14,358 nt of DNA. Source: Bacteroidota bacterium (GTDB lineage Bacteria; Bacteroidota; Bacteroidia; Bacteroidales; UBA10428). Made by a program: the position numbers and the translations under genes. Shown one piece after another: positions 1-6,920 of this stretch. A model generated the notes under the pieces. The model saw nothing but the letters and a program-made list of their open reading frames with translations, made no database searches and had not been told where the DNA came from. Numbering within the stretch: position 1 is the first letter of the stretch; each line of letters opens with the position of its first letter. The DNA lies in assembly GCA_024640925.1 (NCBI GenBank), contig JAHEEB010000021.1, positions 1 to 14,358 on the forward strand, in the 5' to 3' direction.

Positions 1-86
1 AAAAGTTACAATTATTATATATACTTTAAAAAGTTAAAATGGAATAATTCCATTATACCATTGTAAATACTGATAATCTGACCCAT

Positions 87-104
87 ACATGATTTTTATC
101 ATGT
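87..104. repeat. Perfect 7-bp inverted repeat (hairpin)
   Basis: ACATGAT, a four-T loop, then ATCATGT: a perfect 7-bp stem about 150 bp beyond the stop codon of the DJ-1 family gene, which reads leftward. It is AT-rich and has no clear U-run on either side, so a terminator role is weak. It could equally be an operator or a chance palindrome. Confidence 0.4.
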
Positions 105-165
105 TCTTTGTGTAACGGGTAGAATATTGTGAATAAAGGGGATTGAGGGTATTCAACTTCTATAT

Positions 166-183
166 CTATTGATAGATCAATAG
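166..183. repeat. Perfect 8-bp inverted repeat downstream of the DJ-1 gene
   Basis: CTATTGAT and ATCAATAG, separated by AG, form a perfect 8-bp dyad about 70 bp past the end of the leftward DJ-1 family gene. It could stabilise or end that transcript, but there is no U-tract in that direction. The rest of positions 1-251 shows no gene. Confidence 0.4.
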
Positions 184-251
184 AACAGGTTCTTTAATTG
201 TTTGGACCACATCGATGTATCTTATGAACATTGAAGATAGCTTCAGAAGTA

Positions 252-809
252 TTATTTCCAGGTTTGTACAATCATTCCTTTTGCCAGGCTATCAGCTACC
301 TCTGCCCCTTTTAACAACTTCACAATTTCAAGGGAAAAATTAATCGCCGCTCCTGGTCCACGACCAGTTATAATATTGCCTGATTTTAAAACCAAATCGT
401 ATTTAACTTTTGCTCCCGTAAGATTTTGTTCATATCCTGGGTAGCAAACGGCTTCTTTATCTTTTAAAATACCTAAAGCTCCTAGTACCATAGGAGAAGC
501 ACAAATAGCAGCAATGGGTTGGTTCGCTTCAGCTTTTTCCTTTAATATTTCACCAAGTCCTTTATGATCTTTGAGGTTTTTTGATCCGGGCATTCCTCCG
601 GGTAGAATTACTATTGCGGCCTCATTGTAATTAACATCCTCAAAAACTATATCAGTTACCACTTTAATTCCATGAGCGCCTGTAACCTGCAAATTTCCGG
701 TAACAGAAACCATTTCTGTAAGTATATTGGCACGCCTTAATACATCAACAATTGTCAGTGCTTCGATTTCTTCAAAGCCTTCAGCAAAATGTAAAAATGC
801 TTTTTTCAT
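252..809 (-). CDS. DJ-1/PfpI family protein (YajL/DJ-1 subgroup)
   Basis: This 185-residue protein spans the whole single-domain DJ-1/PfpI fold. The nucleophile-elbow motif AAICAS places the conserved reactive cysteine at residue 103. The N-terminal GFEEIEA supplies the acidic partner (Glu16), and the C-terminal GRGPGAAINFSLEIV is the usual DJ-1 signature. DJ-1/YajL relatives are cytoplasmic stress proteins. Glyoxalase III, deglycase and chaperone activities have been proposed for them, so the exact reaction cannot be fixed from sequence. The histidine that follows in human DJ-1 (THP) is replaced here by CYPGYE, as in several bacterial members. It lies 99 bp downstream of recX on the same strand and could be read through from prmC-recX or have its own promoter. 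The ATG at 809 is the only sensible start, because homology begins at once with a beta strand. Confidence 0.9.
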   Translation of the reverse strand: MKKAFLHFAEGFEEIEALTIVDVLRRANILTEMVSVTGNLQVTGAHGIKVVTDIVFEDVNYNEAAIVILPGGMPGSKNLKDHKGLGEILKEKAEANQPIAAICASPMVLGALGILKDKEAVCYPGYEQNLTGAKVKYDLVLKSGNIITGRGPGAAINFSLEIVKLLKGAEVADSLAKGMIVQTWK

Positions 810-908
810 GATAGTAAGTTTTAGTCGGTTCTTCGAATATAAGTAAGATAAACATGTTCAAATTCATAACCTTACAATAAAGATAGATCAGAATAGGTTA
901 AAAACCAC

Positions 909-1376
909 CTAGTCCTGAATAATCTTTTCAATTATTTGGAGAGAGATATCACTTTCATATCCGCGCTGAATGGCAAAAGCATATAGTTTCTTCTTTCTTT
1001 CAAATTCATTTTTTGCTTTCAGTGTTTTGTTTTTTTTTAGAATTTCTTTTTTAACTGTTTCAACATAATCTGGTTCCGAAACTATTTCTATTGCCAGATC
1101 AATGTAATCAACAGGTATTCCTTTTTGTTTCAAGAGGTATCGCACTTTGCCCTTGCCCCATTTCCCAAATTTTATTTTATCATTTGCAAAGGATTGGGCA
1201 AACCTTTGTTCATTAATAAAACCCTCTTCTTCCAAGGTTCCGATTATTTCTTCCATATCCCCTTCAAAATGCCATTGGAGCAACTTCATAGAAATGTCTT
1301 TTTTGCATTTTTCCGCTTTGCTGCAGAGATTACGCAACCTGTCAAGAATTAATTTTTCTTCTTCTTTCTGATTCAT
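909..1376 (-). CDS. recX: Regulatory protein RecX
   Basis: A 155-residue, helix-rich, basic protein of the RecX family, whose members bind RecA filaments and modulate (usually inhibit) recombination and the SOS response in the cytoplasm. It shows the repeated three-helix pattern of RecX. One repeat runs from about residue 15 to 60 (GTLEEEGFINEQRFAQSF is the diagnostic stretch) and a second, starting at KIKFGKWGKGKVRYLLKQKG, follows to about 105. A third, lysine-rich C-terminal part ends at IIEKIIQD. Its ATG overlaps the TGA of prmC in an ATGA, so the two genes are almost certainly co-transcribed and translationally coupled. No recA is present in the window, so the gene is separated from its target, as is common in Bacteroidota. 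Confidence 0.9.
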   Translation of the reverse strand: MNQKEEEKLILDRLRNLCSKAEKCKKDISMKLLQWHFEGDMEEIIGTLEEEGFINEQRFAQSFANDKIKFGKWGKGKVRYLLKQKGIPVDYIDLAIEIVSEPDYVETVKKEILKKNKTLKAKNEFERKKKLYAFAIQRGYESDISLQIIEKIIQD

Positions 1377-2230
1377 TGACGACTAAAAATTAAGATTCGA
1401 TCCTTTTCGTTTAAATCTTTAATAAGCAAGTATTTGCTAAGTCCTGACTTTCTAAATACTTCTGATGTATCTGATGCTAGTGCCTCGTTAATTTCTACTG
1501 CTATAAATCCTTTGGCAGAAAGTTTATAGGAAGCATACCTGGCTATGGCTTCATAATAAACCAGGGGAGAAGAATCGGGGACAAACAAGGCGATTGAGGG
1601 CTCAAAATCTTTTACATTTTCGTGCATAAGAGATTTCTCCGATTCCCTTACATATGGAGGGTTGCTTACTATCAGATCATAGGTTTGATTATTTGTATTT
1701 GGATTCAAGATATCTTCCTCAAAAAAATCAACCTCAACCTGGTTCAATCGGGCGTTTCTTCTTGCCAAATCAAGTGCTTGCATAGAGATATCCAAAGCAA
1801 AAACTTTCTTTTCGGGCAAGTTTTTCTTTAATGTAATAGCTATACATCCGCTGCCTGTTCCAATATCCAGAATGGATTTGATTTGATTAATCCTGGGGTG
1901 TTTTATTATTTCGTGCACAATCAATTCGGTTTCCTGCCGCGGAATGAGAACATTTCTGTTAACTTCAAAAACCAAATCGTAAAAATGTGCTGTTCCCAGT
2001 ATATATTGAACTGGTTCATTTGTTTTTAATCTCTCAAGTATTTCTATTACCTTGCTCTGTTGCTCTTGAGCAAGTGCAGATTTCATCAGTTCAACCTGGT
2101 TGTTCGACCAGATTCCTGTAACATGCTCAAATACAAGCCTTGTTATGGAATCGATATCGCTTAGCGGATAGATTTCTTTTAGTGAATTCCTAAAAAGAGA
2201 TCTCATTTCTATATATGTGTTCAATCGCAT
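1373..2230 (-). CDS. prmC: Peptide chain release factor N5-glutamine methyltransferase PrmC (HemK)
   Basis: This 285-residue protein matches the usual PrmC length. PrmC uses S-adenosylmethionine to methylate the glutamine of the GGQ motif of release factors RF1 and RF2, which improves translation termination. The N-terminal helical substrate-recognition domain covers roughly residues 1-85. The Rossmann methyltransferase domain carries the SAM-binding motif ILDIGTGSGCIAI, and the NPPY motif (VSNPPYVRE) that positions the target glutamine amide is intact. The sequence VNRNVLIPRQETE before the SAM motif is also typical of the family. It is the first gene of a leftward prmC-recX unit, overlapping recX by ATGA, and is divergent from ribD with 86 bp between the two start codons. 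A second in-frame Met at residue 9 is possible, but the upstream start fits the family length. Confidence 0.95.
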   Translation of the reverse strand: MRLNTYIEMRSLFRNSLKEIYPLSDIDSITRLVFEHVTGIWSNNQVELMKSALAQEQQSKVIEILERLKTNEPVQYILGTAHFYDLVFEVNRNVLIPRQETELIVHEIIKHPRINQIKSILDIGTGSGCIAITLKKNLPEKKVFALDISMQALDLARRNARLNQVEVDFFEEDILNPNTNNQTYDLIVSNPPYVRESEKSLMHENVKDFEPSIALFVPDSSPLVYYEAIARYASYKLSAKGFIAVEINEALASDTSEVFRKSGLSKYLLIKDLNEKDRILIFSRQ

Positions 2231-2316
2231 TCTTTAAAAAATGTGAAATTCATTTGAACTCTATTTGAATGTTCTCAATAAGAGTTAATAAATTTAGACC
2301 ATAATCTTATTGTTCA

Positions 2317-3369
2317 ATGATACAAAACTATAAAAAATATATGCAGCGATGCATTGATCTCGCCCAAAATGGAAGAGGGAAAGTTGCCCCAAACCCTATG
2401 GTTGGCTCATTGGTTTTGTACAAGGATCAGATTCTTGGTGAAGGTTACCATAAATATTTTGGCGGTGCTCATGCCGAAGTCAATGCAATTAATTCGGTTA
2501 TACAGCAGGAACTTTTACCTCAAAGCACATTGTATGTGAGCCTGGAACCATGTTCACATAAAGGAAAAACACCTCCATGTTCCGATTTGATTATCGAAAA
2601 GAACATAAAAAAAGTTATTGTTGGTACTGTAGACCCAAATTCGCTTGTTGCAGGCAAAGGGATTGAGAAACTCAGGAATGCTGGCATTGATGTAGTTGAA
2701 AATATATTGGAAGAAGAATGTTTGGAACTAAACAAACGTTTTTTTACATACCATAAACTTAAAAGACCATATATAATTCTTAAATGGGCGGAATCGGAAG
2801 ATGGCTTTATTGATATAAAAAGAAATCAGGATACTCCTATTGGTCCAAACTGGATTTCTAATCCAGTTTCCAGAATGCTTGTACACAAGTGGCGTTCGGA
2901 AGAACAAAGTATAATGGTTGGAACAAATACTATACTCAAAGATAACCCAGGATTGGATACTCGCTTATGGTCCGGGAAATCGCCTCTTCGGATTGTTTTG
3001 GACAGATTTGGCAGATTGCCAATGGATAGAAAGGTATTCGACAATAAAGTGCCAACGCTTGTGTTTTCTGAGGTTGCTCATGAAAACAGTAAAAACCTGG
3101 AATATGTAGTAGTTGATTTTAACCAGACTTTGCTCAGCCAGGTAATGATTGAACTATTCCAAAGAGAAATCCAGTCGGTAATTATTGAAGGAGGACAAAA
3201 ATTAATTCAATCATTTATAGAGCAAAATCTTTGGGACGAAGCAAGAGTATTTAAAGGAGAAAAAATTTTTCAGAGTGGGGTGGAGGCTCCGAAAATCGAT
3301 TGTGCGAATTATACTGCCAGCAAAATATTAAACGATTCCATTTATGTTTATGTCAATAAACAATTGTAA
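2317..3369 (+). CDS. ribD: Bifunctional diaminohydroxyphosphoribosylaminopyrimidine deaminase / 5-amino-6-(5-phosphoribosylamino)uracil reductase
   Basis: A 350-residue cytoplasmic enzyme for two consecutive steps of riboflavin synthesis: deamination of the pyrimidine made from GTP, then NADPH-dependent reduction of its ribose. The N-terminal deaminase domain (about 1-148) has APNPMVG, the zinc ligand and catalytic pair HAE (His52, Glu54), and the PC-x8-C zinc motif (Cys79, Cys88). The reductase domain (about 150-350) begins RPYIILKWAESEDGFI and carries SEEQSIMVGTNTILKDNPGL and VIIEGGQKLIQSF, the usual NADPH/substrate motifs. Both halves look complete. The gene stands alone from other rib genes and is divergent from prmC. 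The 86-bp upstream gap shows none of the conserved blocks of an FMN riboswitch. Confidence 0.95.
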   Translation: MIQNYKKYMQRCIDLAQNGRGKVAPNPMVGSLVLYKDQILGEGYHKYFGGAHAEVNAINSVIQQELLPQSTLYVSLEPCSHKGKTPPCSDLIIEKNIKKVIVGTVDPNSLVAGKGIEKLRNAGIDVVENILEEECLELNKRFFTYHKLKRPYIILKWAESEDGFIDIKRNQDTPIGPNWISNPVSRMLVHKWRSEEQSIMVGTNTILKDNPGLDTRLWSGKSPLRIVLDRFGRLPMDRKVFDNKVPTLVFSEVAHENSKNLEYVVVDFNQTLLSQVMIELFQREIQSVIIEGGQKLIQSFIEQNLWDEARVFKGEKIFQSGVEAPKIDCANYTASKILNDSIYVYVNKQL

Positions 3370-3401
3370 TAAATTAACAAATGCTTCTGGCAATGTTTTT
3401 G

Positions 3402-3409
3402 TAGTTTTG
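3402..3409 (+). promoter_or_regulatory. Candidate -7 box for the caspase gene
   Basis: TAGTTTTG matches the Bacteroidota -7 consensus TAnnTTTG at every fixed position, 31 bp before the GTG start. No good TTTG -33 box sits 19-21 bp upstream, so the assignment rests on the -7 box alone. If real, the caspase gene has its own promoter and does not depend on ribD read-through. Confidence 0.35.
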
Positions 3410-3440
3410 CTGTTATAGATGTATAGCCAGAAAAGTAGAG

Positions 3441-5786
3441 GTGAATACCCGTAATTTAATAACAATATTGATTTTTGTCGGATCAAGTTTGTCCGTTTTA
3501 TCGCAAAATGCAAAATTATTTGTGAAATCCGGAGAACAATTTCTCAATAACGGAATGTATAAAGCCGCCATTGAAGAATTTGACAAAGCACTATCTGTTG
3601 ATTCTACCGAAGCAAGAGCGATATATCTGAAAGCTACATCTTTTCTGATGCTCAAAGATACCCTTACAGCAGCCTATTATTATAAAAAATCGGCGAAGGC
3701 TGGAAGTGACCCCGATGAATGCTATTTAAAAGCGGCCACTTTTTATTATGATAAGGGCATGATCAAACAAGCGAATGAATGTATCAATGAAGGATTAAAA
3801 GTCCGCCCGAAAAACTTCGATTTTTTACTATTCAAATCAAAAATCTCATACGAAAGAGGAGAATATAACAATGCCTTTTTATTTGCTTTGGAAGCACTTA
3901 AGATTAAGGATATGGCTATAGGGTATTATTATAGTGGAATAAGTGCATATAAGCTTGGAAAAATAGAACAGGCAGAAAAGGACTTTGAAAAAGCAATTGG
4001 ACGCGATGGCAAATTTGCTGATTCGTATCTTGAGCTGGCAAAATTGCAGATTGAACAAAAGAAATTTGATTATGCTATTGACAACTGCAGCATGGTATTG
4101 TTATTAATCAATCCTGAAAATACCGATGCTCTTTTCATACGCAGTCGTGCTTACCGCGCACAGAACTTGCCCGAACAAGCCCTTTCCGATGTATCCAAAG
4201 CCATATCGATTAATAAAAATAACTGGCAGCTTTATATGTGTCGTGCACAATACAATATTGACTATGCACATTATAGCGATGCCATAAATGATTATACTCT
4301 TGCCCTTAACCTGAACGATACATTAACAACAGCTTACAAAAACAGGGCCTATGCCAATGAACAAGTTGGTAATTTAGCCGATGCCCGAAAAGATTACCAG
4401 AAACTTTTAGTTTTTCTTGAAAAGAAAAAAACCACAGAAGTCCAAAAACAATTTGTGCAACAAAAAATTTTCGATTTAGGAAAAGAAGCGAATAAACCTT
4501 CCATAGAAATCAGTCAGCCACAATTGACGGAAAACCAGAGTTTAAAAATAATCGAGGGGAACGATTCAATTAGTATAGAAGGTATTGTTAAGGATGAATC
4601 GGGATTAAAAGCATTTAAAATAAACAATATCCAAATTCAAACAACAAAATCGGAAGATGGGATGAATCGATTTAAGGCGAAATTTCCTGTGAAAAATATC
4701 AGCATGATTACGCTTTCTGCAACCGATGTATATGATAATATTCAAACAGCTTCTTACGCAATTGCAAGAATAGAAATTCAGCCTCCCGTAATTACCTTGA
4801 CAAATCCGGCTGCAGGTCCTGATTATACAATACAATTAGAAACGGGCGATAAAAAAATTTATCTCGAAGGCCAGATACTAGATAAAAGTCTTATAAAAGA
4901 AATAAAAGTTGATGAAGTTAATGCCAGTTATATAACAGACAACTACAATCCAAGGTTTATAGCAACCCTTGATTTGCTTAACCGCCGCGATATTACAATT
5001 TCTGCAACAGATATTTTTGGGAACAAAACCGTTCAGAGTTTCAAATTGGCTCCCAACGGGCAGCTTTTGTCACAAAACAATCCAATGGGAAAAACATGGG
5101 CAATAATTATTGAAAATACAGAATATAAAGATTTTCAAACCCTGGTTAGCCCTGTAAGTGATATGGCTTCCCTTGAAGAAGCACTTGGAAAGTATAAAAT
5201 CAGTAAAATACTTCATAAGAAAAATATGACCAAGCGAGAGATGGAAAAATTTTTTTCCATTGATCTGCGCGATTTGATTGTAAGCAATAATGTTAACTCC
5301 CTATTTATTTGGTATGCCGGACATGGTAAAAATGAAAACAATACAGGATACTGGATTCCTGTGGACGCAAAAATAAATGATGAATACAGTTATTATAATA
5401 TCAATGCTTTAAAAGCTTCGTTTTACAGTTATACTTCTCTAACACATATTCTTGTTGTGAGCGATGCCTGTCAGGCTGGCGAAAACTTTTCTGTTGCTAT
5501 GCGGGGTGATAACAGCCTGGCAAGTTGCAGCGATGCTGCATTGATGAGTCAAAAATCTGCAATGGTGCTAACCTCGTCGTACAAAGAGCCAGCAATGGAT
5601 AATTCGCTGTTTACCCAGACATTCATTCAGGCCCTTAAGAACAATCCGGCCGATTGTATTCCCATAGATGCCATTGCTGAGCAAGTAAGTCTTGTAATGT
5701 ATAAAAACACCTCACAAAAGCCTGTATTCGGACGTATTTCAGGTCTTGAAGACAAGAATGGAACATTCTTTTTTATTGGCAGGTAA
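3441..5786 (+). CDS. Exported TPR / Ig-like / caspase-fold (C14, metacaspase-like) protein
   Basis: A 781-residue protein with a GTG start; no in-frame ATG precedes it, and the GTG gives a convincing signal peptide (hydrophobic residues about 5-20, ending near LSVLSQ). Residues about 24-350 are TPR repeats, for example YKAAIEEFDKALSVDSTEA and GKIEQAEKDFEKAI. Two similar segments at about 353-448 and 449-537 look like Ig-like beta domains, each ending in a ...SATD...GN/DN motif. Residues about 550-781 form a caspase-type protease domain. The histidine motif is YAGHG (His628) and the cysteine motif is SDACQAG (Cys677), which resembles the metacaspase motifs YSGHG and DSCxSG, so cleavage after basic residues is plausible. 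The catalytic dyad is intact. Its substrate and role are unknown; the signal peptide puts the protease outside the cytoplasm. It follows ribD by 71 bp and ends next to the repeat array. Confidence 0.88.
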   Translation: MNTRNLITILIFVGSSLSVLSQNAKLFVKSGEQFLNNGMYKAAIEEFDKALSVDSTEARAIYLKATSFLMLKDTLTAAYYYKKSAKAGSDPDECYLKAATFYYDKGMIKQANECINEGLKVRPKNFDFLLFKSKISYERGEYNNAFLFALEALKIKDMAIGYYYSGISAYKLGKIEQAEKDFEKAIGRDGKFADSYLELAKLQIEQKKFDYAIDNCSMVLLLINPENTDALFIRSRAYRAQNLPEQALSDVSKAISINKNNWQLYMCRAQYNIDYAHYSDAINDYTLALNLNDTLTTAYKNRAYANEQVGNLADARKDYQKLLVFLEKKKTTEVQKQFVQQKIFDLGKEANKPSIEISQPQLTENQSLKIIEGNDSISIEGIVKDESGLKAFKINNIQIQTTKSEDGMNRFKAKFPVKNISMITLSATDVYDNIQTASYAIARIEIQPPVITLTNPAAGPDYTIQLETGDKKIYLEGQILDKSLIKEIKVDEVNASYITDNYNPRFIATLDLLNRRDITISATDIFGNKTVQSFKLAPNGQLLSQNNPMGKTWAIIIENTEYKDFQTLVSPVSDMASLEEALGKYKISKILHKKNMTKREMEKFFSIDLRDLIVSNNVNSLFIWYAGHGKNENNTGYWIPVDAKINDEYSYYNINALKASFYSYTSLTHILVVSDACQAGENFSVAMRGDNSLASCSDAALMSQKSAMVLTSSYKEPAMDNSLFTQTFIQALKNNPADCIPIDAIAEQVSLVMYKNTSQKPVFGRISGLEDKNGTFFFIGR

Positions 5787-5848
5787 AAGGATTTGCCCGA
5801 TACACCTGACGACAGATATTTTTTTCGGATTTTTTCTATAGATTTCTT

Positions 5849-6262
5849 TCCTGCAGGTTGTAAACAATCAATCCAACTATAAATTTTGGTCCTGCAAGTT
5901 GTAAATGACAAATCCAACTATGAATTTCGTTCCTGCAGGTTGTAAATGACCATTCCATTCAAAAATTTTGTTCCTGCAAGTTGTAAATGACAAATTCAAC
6001 GATAGATTTCGTTCCCAACACGATGTAAATAACCAGTTCATTGAAAAGTTTTTCATTTTACATCTTGCAGGGAACAAATCAAACTATGGATTTTGGTCCT
6101 TACACGATGTAAACAGCAAATCAAACTATAGATTTGCTCCATGCAGCTTGCAGGAAACCAATTCAACGAATGAATTTTGCTCTTTCCGACATGTAAATGA
6201 CCAATCCATTATTCGTTTATCTACTTTACAACTTGCAGGGACCAAAATCAACATTTGATTTT
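5849..6262. repeat. Ten-unit 41-43-bp tandem array with orientation-switching core
   Basis: Units start at 5849, 5890, 5931, 5972, 6013, 6054, 6097, 6138, 6181 and 6222. Units 1-4 are exact 41-bp head-to-tail copies with core TCCTGCARGTTGTAAATGAC followed by a spacer like AAATCCAACTATGAATTT. In units 6, 8 and 10 the core is reverse-complemented (TTTACAACTTGCAGGGA type, with CTTGCAGG at 6064, 6147 and 6232), while the spacer after it keeps the forward sense. Units 5, 7 and 9 carry a variant forward core ending ATGTAAA (6023, 6107, 6191), spaced exactly 84 bp apart. The second half is therefore an 84-bp higher-order repeat of one forward variant plus one inverted core. I do not recognise the family. 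Protein-binding array, REP-like palindrome family or transcript-end structure are all possible. Confidence 0.85.
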
Positions 6263-6346
6263 ATATTTTAACGGATGGGAATGACTAATCGGCAAAAGAA
6301 ATTTTTGTTTTAAATGTTGCCAGGAAACAAAATTAAAAGAGAAACA
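6263..6346. repeat. Decayed continuation of the array (one 84-bp pair)
   Basis: The next 84 bp keep the phase of the array. ATGGGAATGACTAATC at 6275 aligns with ATGTAAATGACCAATC at 6191, exactly 84 bp earlier. TTTAAATGTTGCCAGGAAAC at 6309 aligns with the inverted core TTTACAACTTGCAGGGACC of unit 10 (TTTACA at 6225, also 84 bp earlier). These would be units 11 (forward) and 12 (inverted), with several substitutions each. Confidence 0.5.
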
Positions 6347-6449
6347 TGACTTTGCAGAAATAATTCTTTTCAATTCATTTTATGTCACTAATTCTTTACG
6401 CCAAGAAAGACAACTGATTTTTGTTTTTTATAAGGTATTGGAATTTGGA

Positions 6450-6905
6450 TTAAATAAATTTTCTGATTATCATCGAATTTATCCCTTCAGGTACCAAAAC
6501 AGCCTTTACCCCTAATTCTGAAACATCAGCAATATTTCGCATTTCATCATCAAAAAAAATCATATCCTTATAGGCAATTCCGGTTTTTCCAGACAATTCT
6601 TTAAAATGAGTGATTTTTGATCCCGGATAGATTTCTCTGCAGATAAAAAATTCATCTATTTCAAACAAAGTGAGAAGCGCTTGTGCCCAGGACGGCTCGT
6701 GAGTGCGGGAAGCAATTGCAAGTTTATAACCCTTATCCTTCAATCCTTTCAGAATATCTTTAACCTCGGGGAACAAAACAATATTGTTACCTACTGAATC
6801 AACAACATGTGAATTTACTTTATTGTAGGGTGGAAAGGTGTGATCACACCATGTCCCAGCTGCATCCCAGAGTGTAAAATCCAGGTCAAAGACAATTAGT
6901 TTCAT
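6450..6905 (-). CDS. MDP-1-like HAD-superfamily phosphatase
   Basis: This 151-residue protein has the compact, uncapped HAD fold. Motif I is FDLDFTLW (nucleophile Asp7, acid/base Asp9), motif II is IASRT (Ser66), a motif III lysine is probably Lys97 (GSKITHF), and motif IV is FFDDEMRNI (Asp119, Asp120). The FDLDxTLW start, followed by a short region with DHTFPPY, and the ASRTHEPSWAQALL stretch are typical of the magnesium-dependent phosphatase-1 (MDP-1) family. Mammalian members dephosphorylate protein tyrosine and sugar-phosphate (fructosamine) substrates in vitro. The bacterial substrate is unknown. It starts 15 bp after the dxs stop codon on the same strand, so it is probably co-transcribed with dxs. 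That proximity alone does not show a role in isoprenoid synthesis. Confidence 0.85.
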   Translation of the reverse strand: MKLIVFDLDFTLWDAAGTWCDHTFPPYNKVNSHVVDSVGNNIVLFPEVKDILKGLKDKGYKLAIASRTHEPSWAQALLTLFEIDEFFICREIYPGSKITHFKELSGKTGIAYKDMIFFDDEMRNIADVSELGVKAVLVPEGINSMIIRKFI

Positions 6906-6920
6906 GAAACTATTCCTGGA

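Larger units (their letters stand above)
5787..6449. other. 663-bp convergent intergenic region with no gene
   Basis: This gap lies between the 3' ends of the caspase gene (plus) and the HAD phosphatase gene (minus). Most of it (about 5849-6346) is the tandem repeat array described separately. Positions 5836-5848 (CTATAGATTTCTT) look like the tail of a further spacer, suggesting the array once began earlier. Open frames crossing the array on both strands change frame at every 41-bp unit and are not genes. Positions 6347-6449 are AT-rich and show nothing recognisable. No conventional GC-rich hairpin with a U-run was found for either flanking gene. Confidence 0.8.

Noticed and set aside
2231..2316. 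FMN riboswitch ahead of ribD
   Set aside because: Only 86 bp are available between the divergent start codons and none of the conserved FMN-element blocks is visible.
3441..5786. Cytoplasmic TPR-CHAT/caspase immune effector
   Set aside because: The protein has a signal peptide and Ig-like domains, and no CRISPR, STAND, cyclase or other defence gene lies nearby, so an antiphage role has no support here.
5627..6258. Open frames on both strands through the repeat array (for example about 5877-6077 minus and 5968-6258 plus)
   Set aside because: The 41-bp unit is not a multiple of three, so the same repeat is read in different frames in successive units (FTTCRNKI and LQPAGTKF versions within one peptide). 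There is no sensible start context, domain or codon pattern. These are by-products of the array.
5849..6262. CRISPR array
   Set aside because: Both the core and the spacer part of each unit are related between units, cores occur in both orientations, and no cas gene is near. A CRISPR would have identical repeats and unrelated spacers of constant length.
5849..6346. Integron attC array or phase-variation invertible promoter
   Set aside because: Units are only about 41 bp with no cassettes between them, and no integrase or invertase gene is in the window. Recombination at the core remains only a hypothesis.
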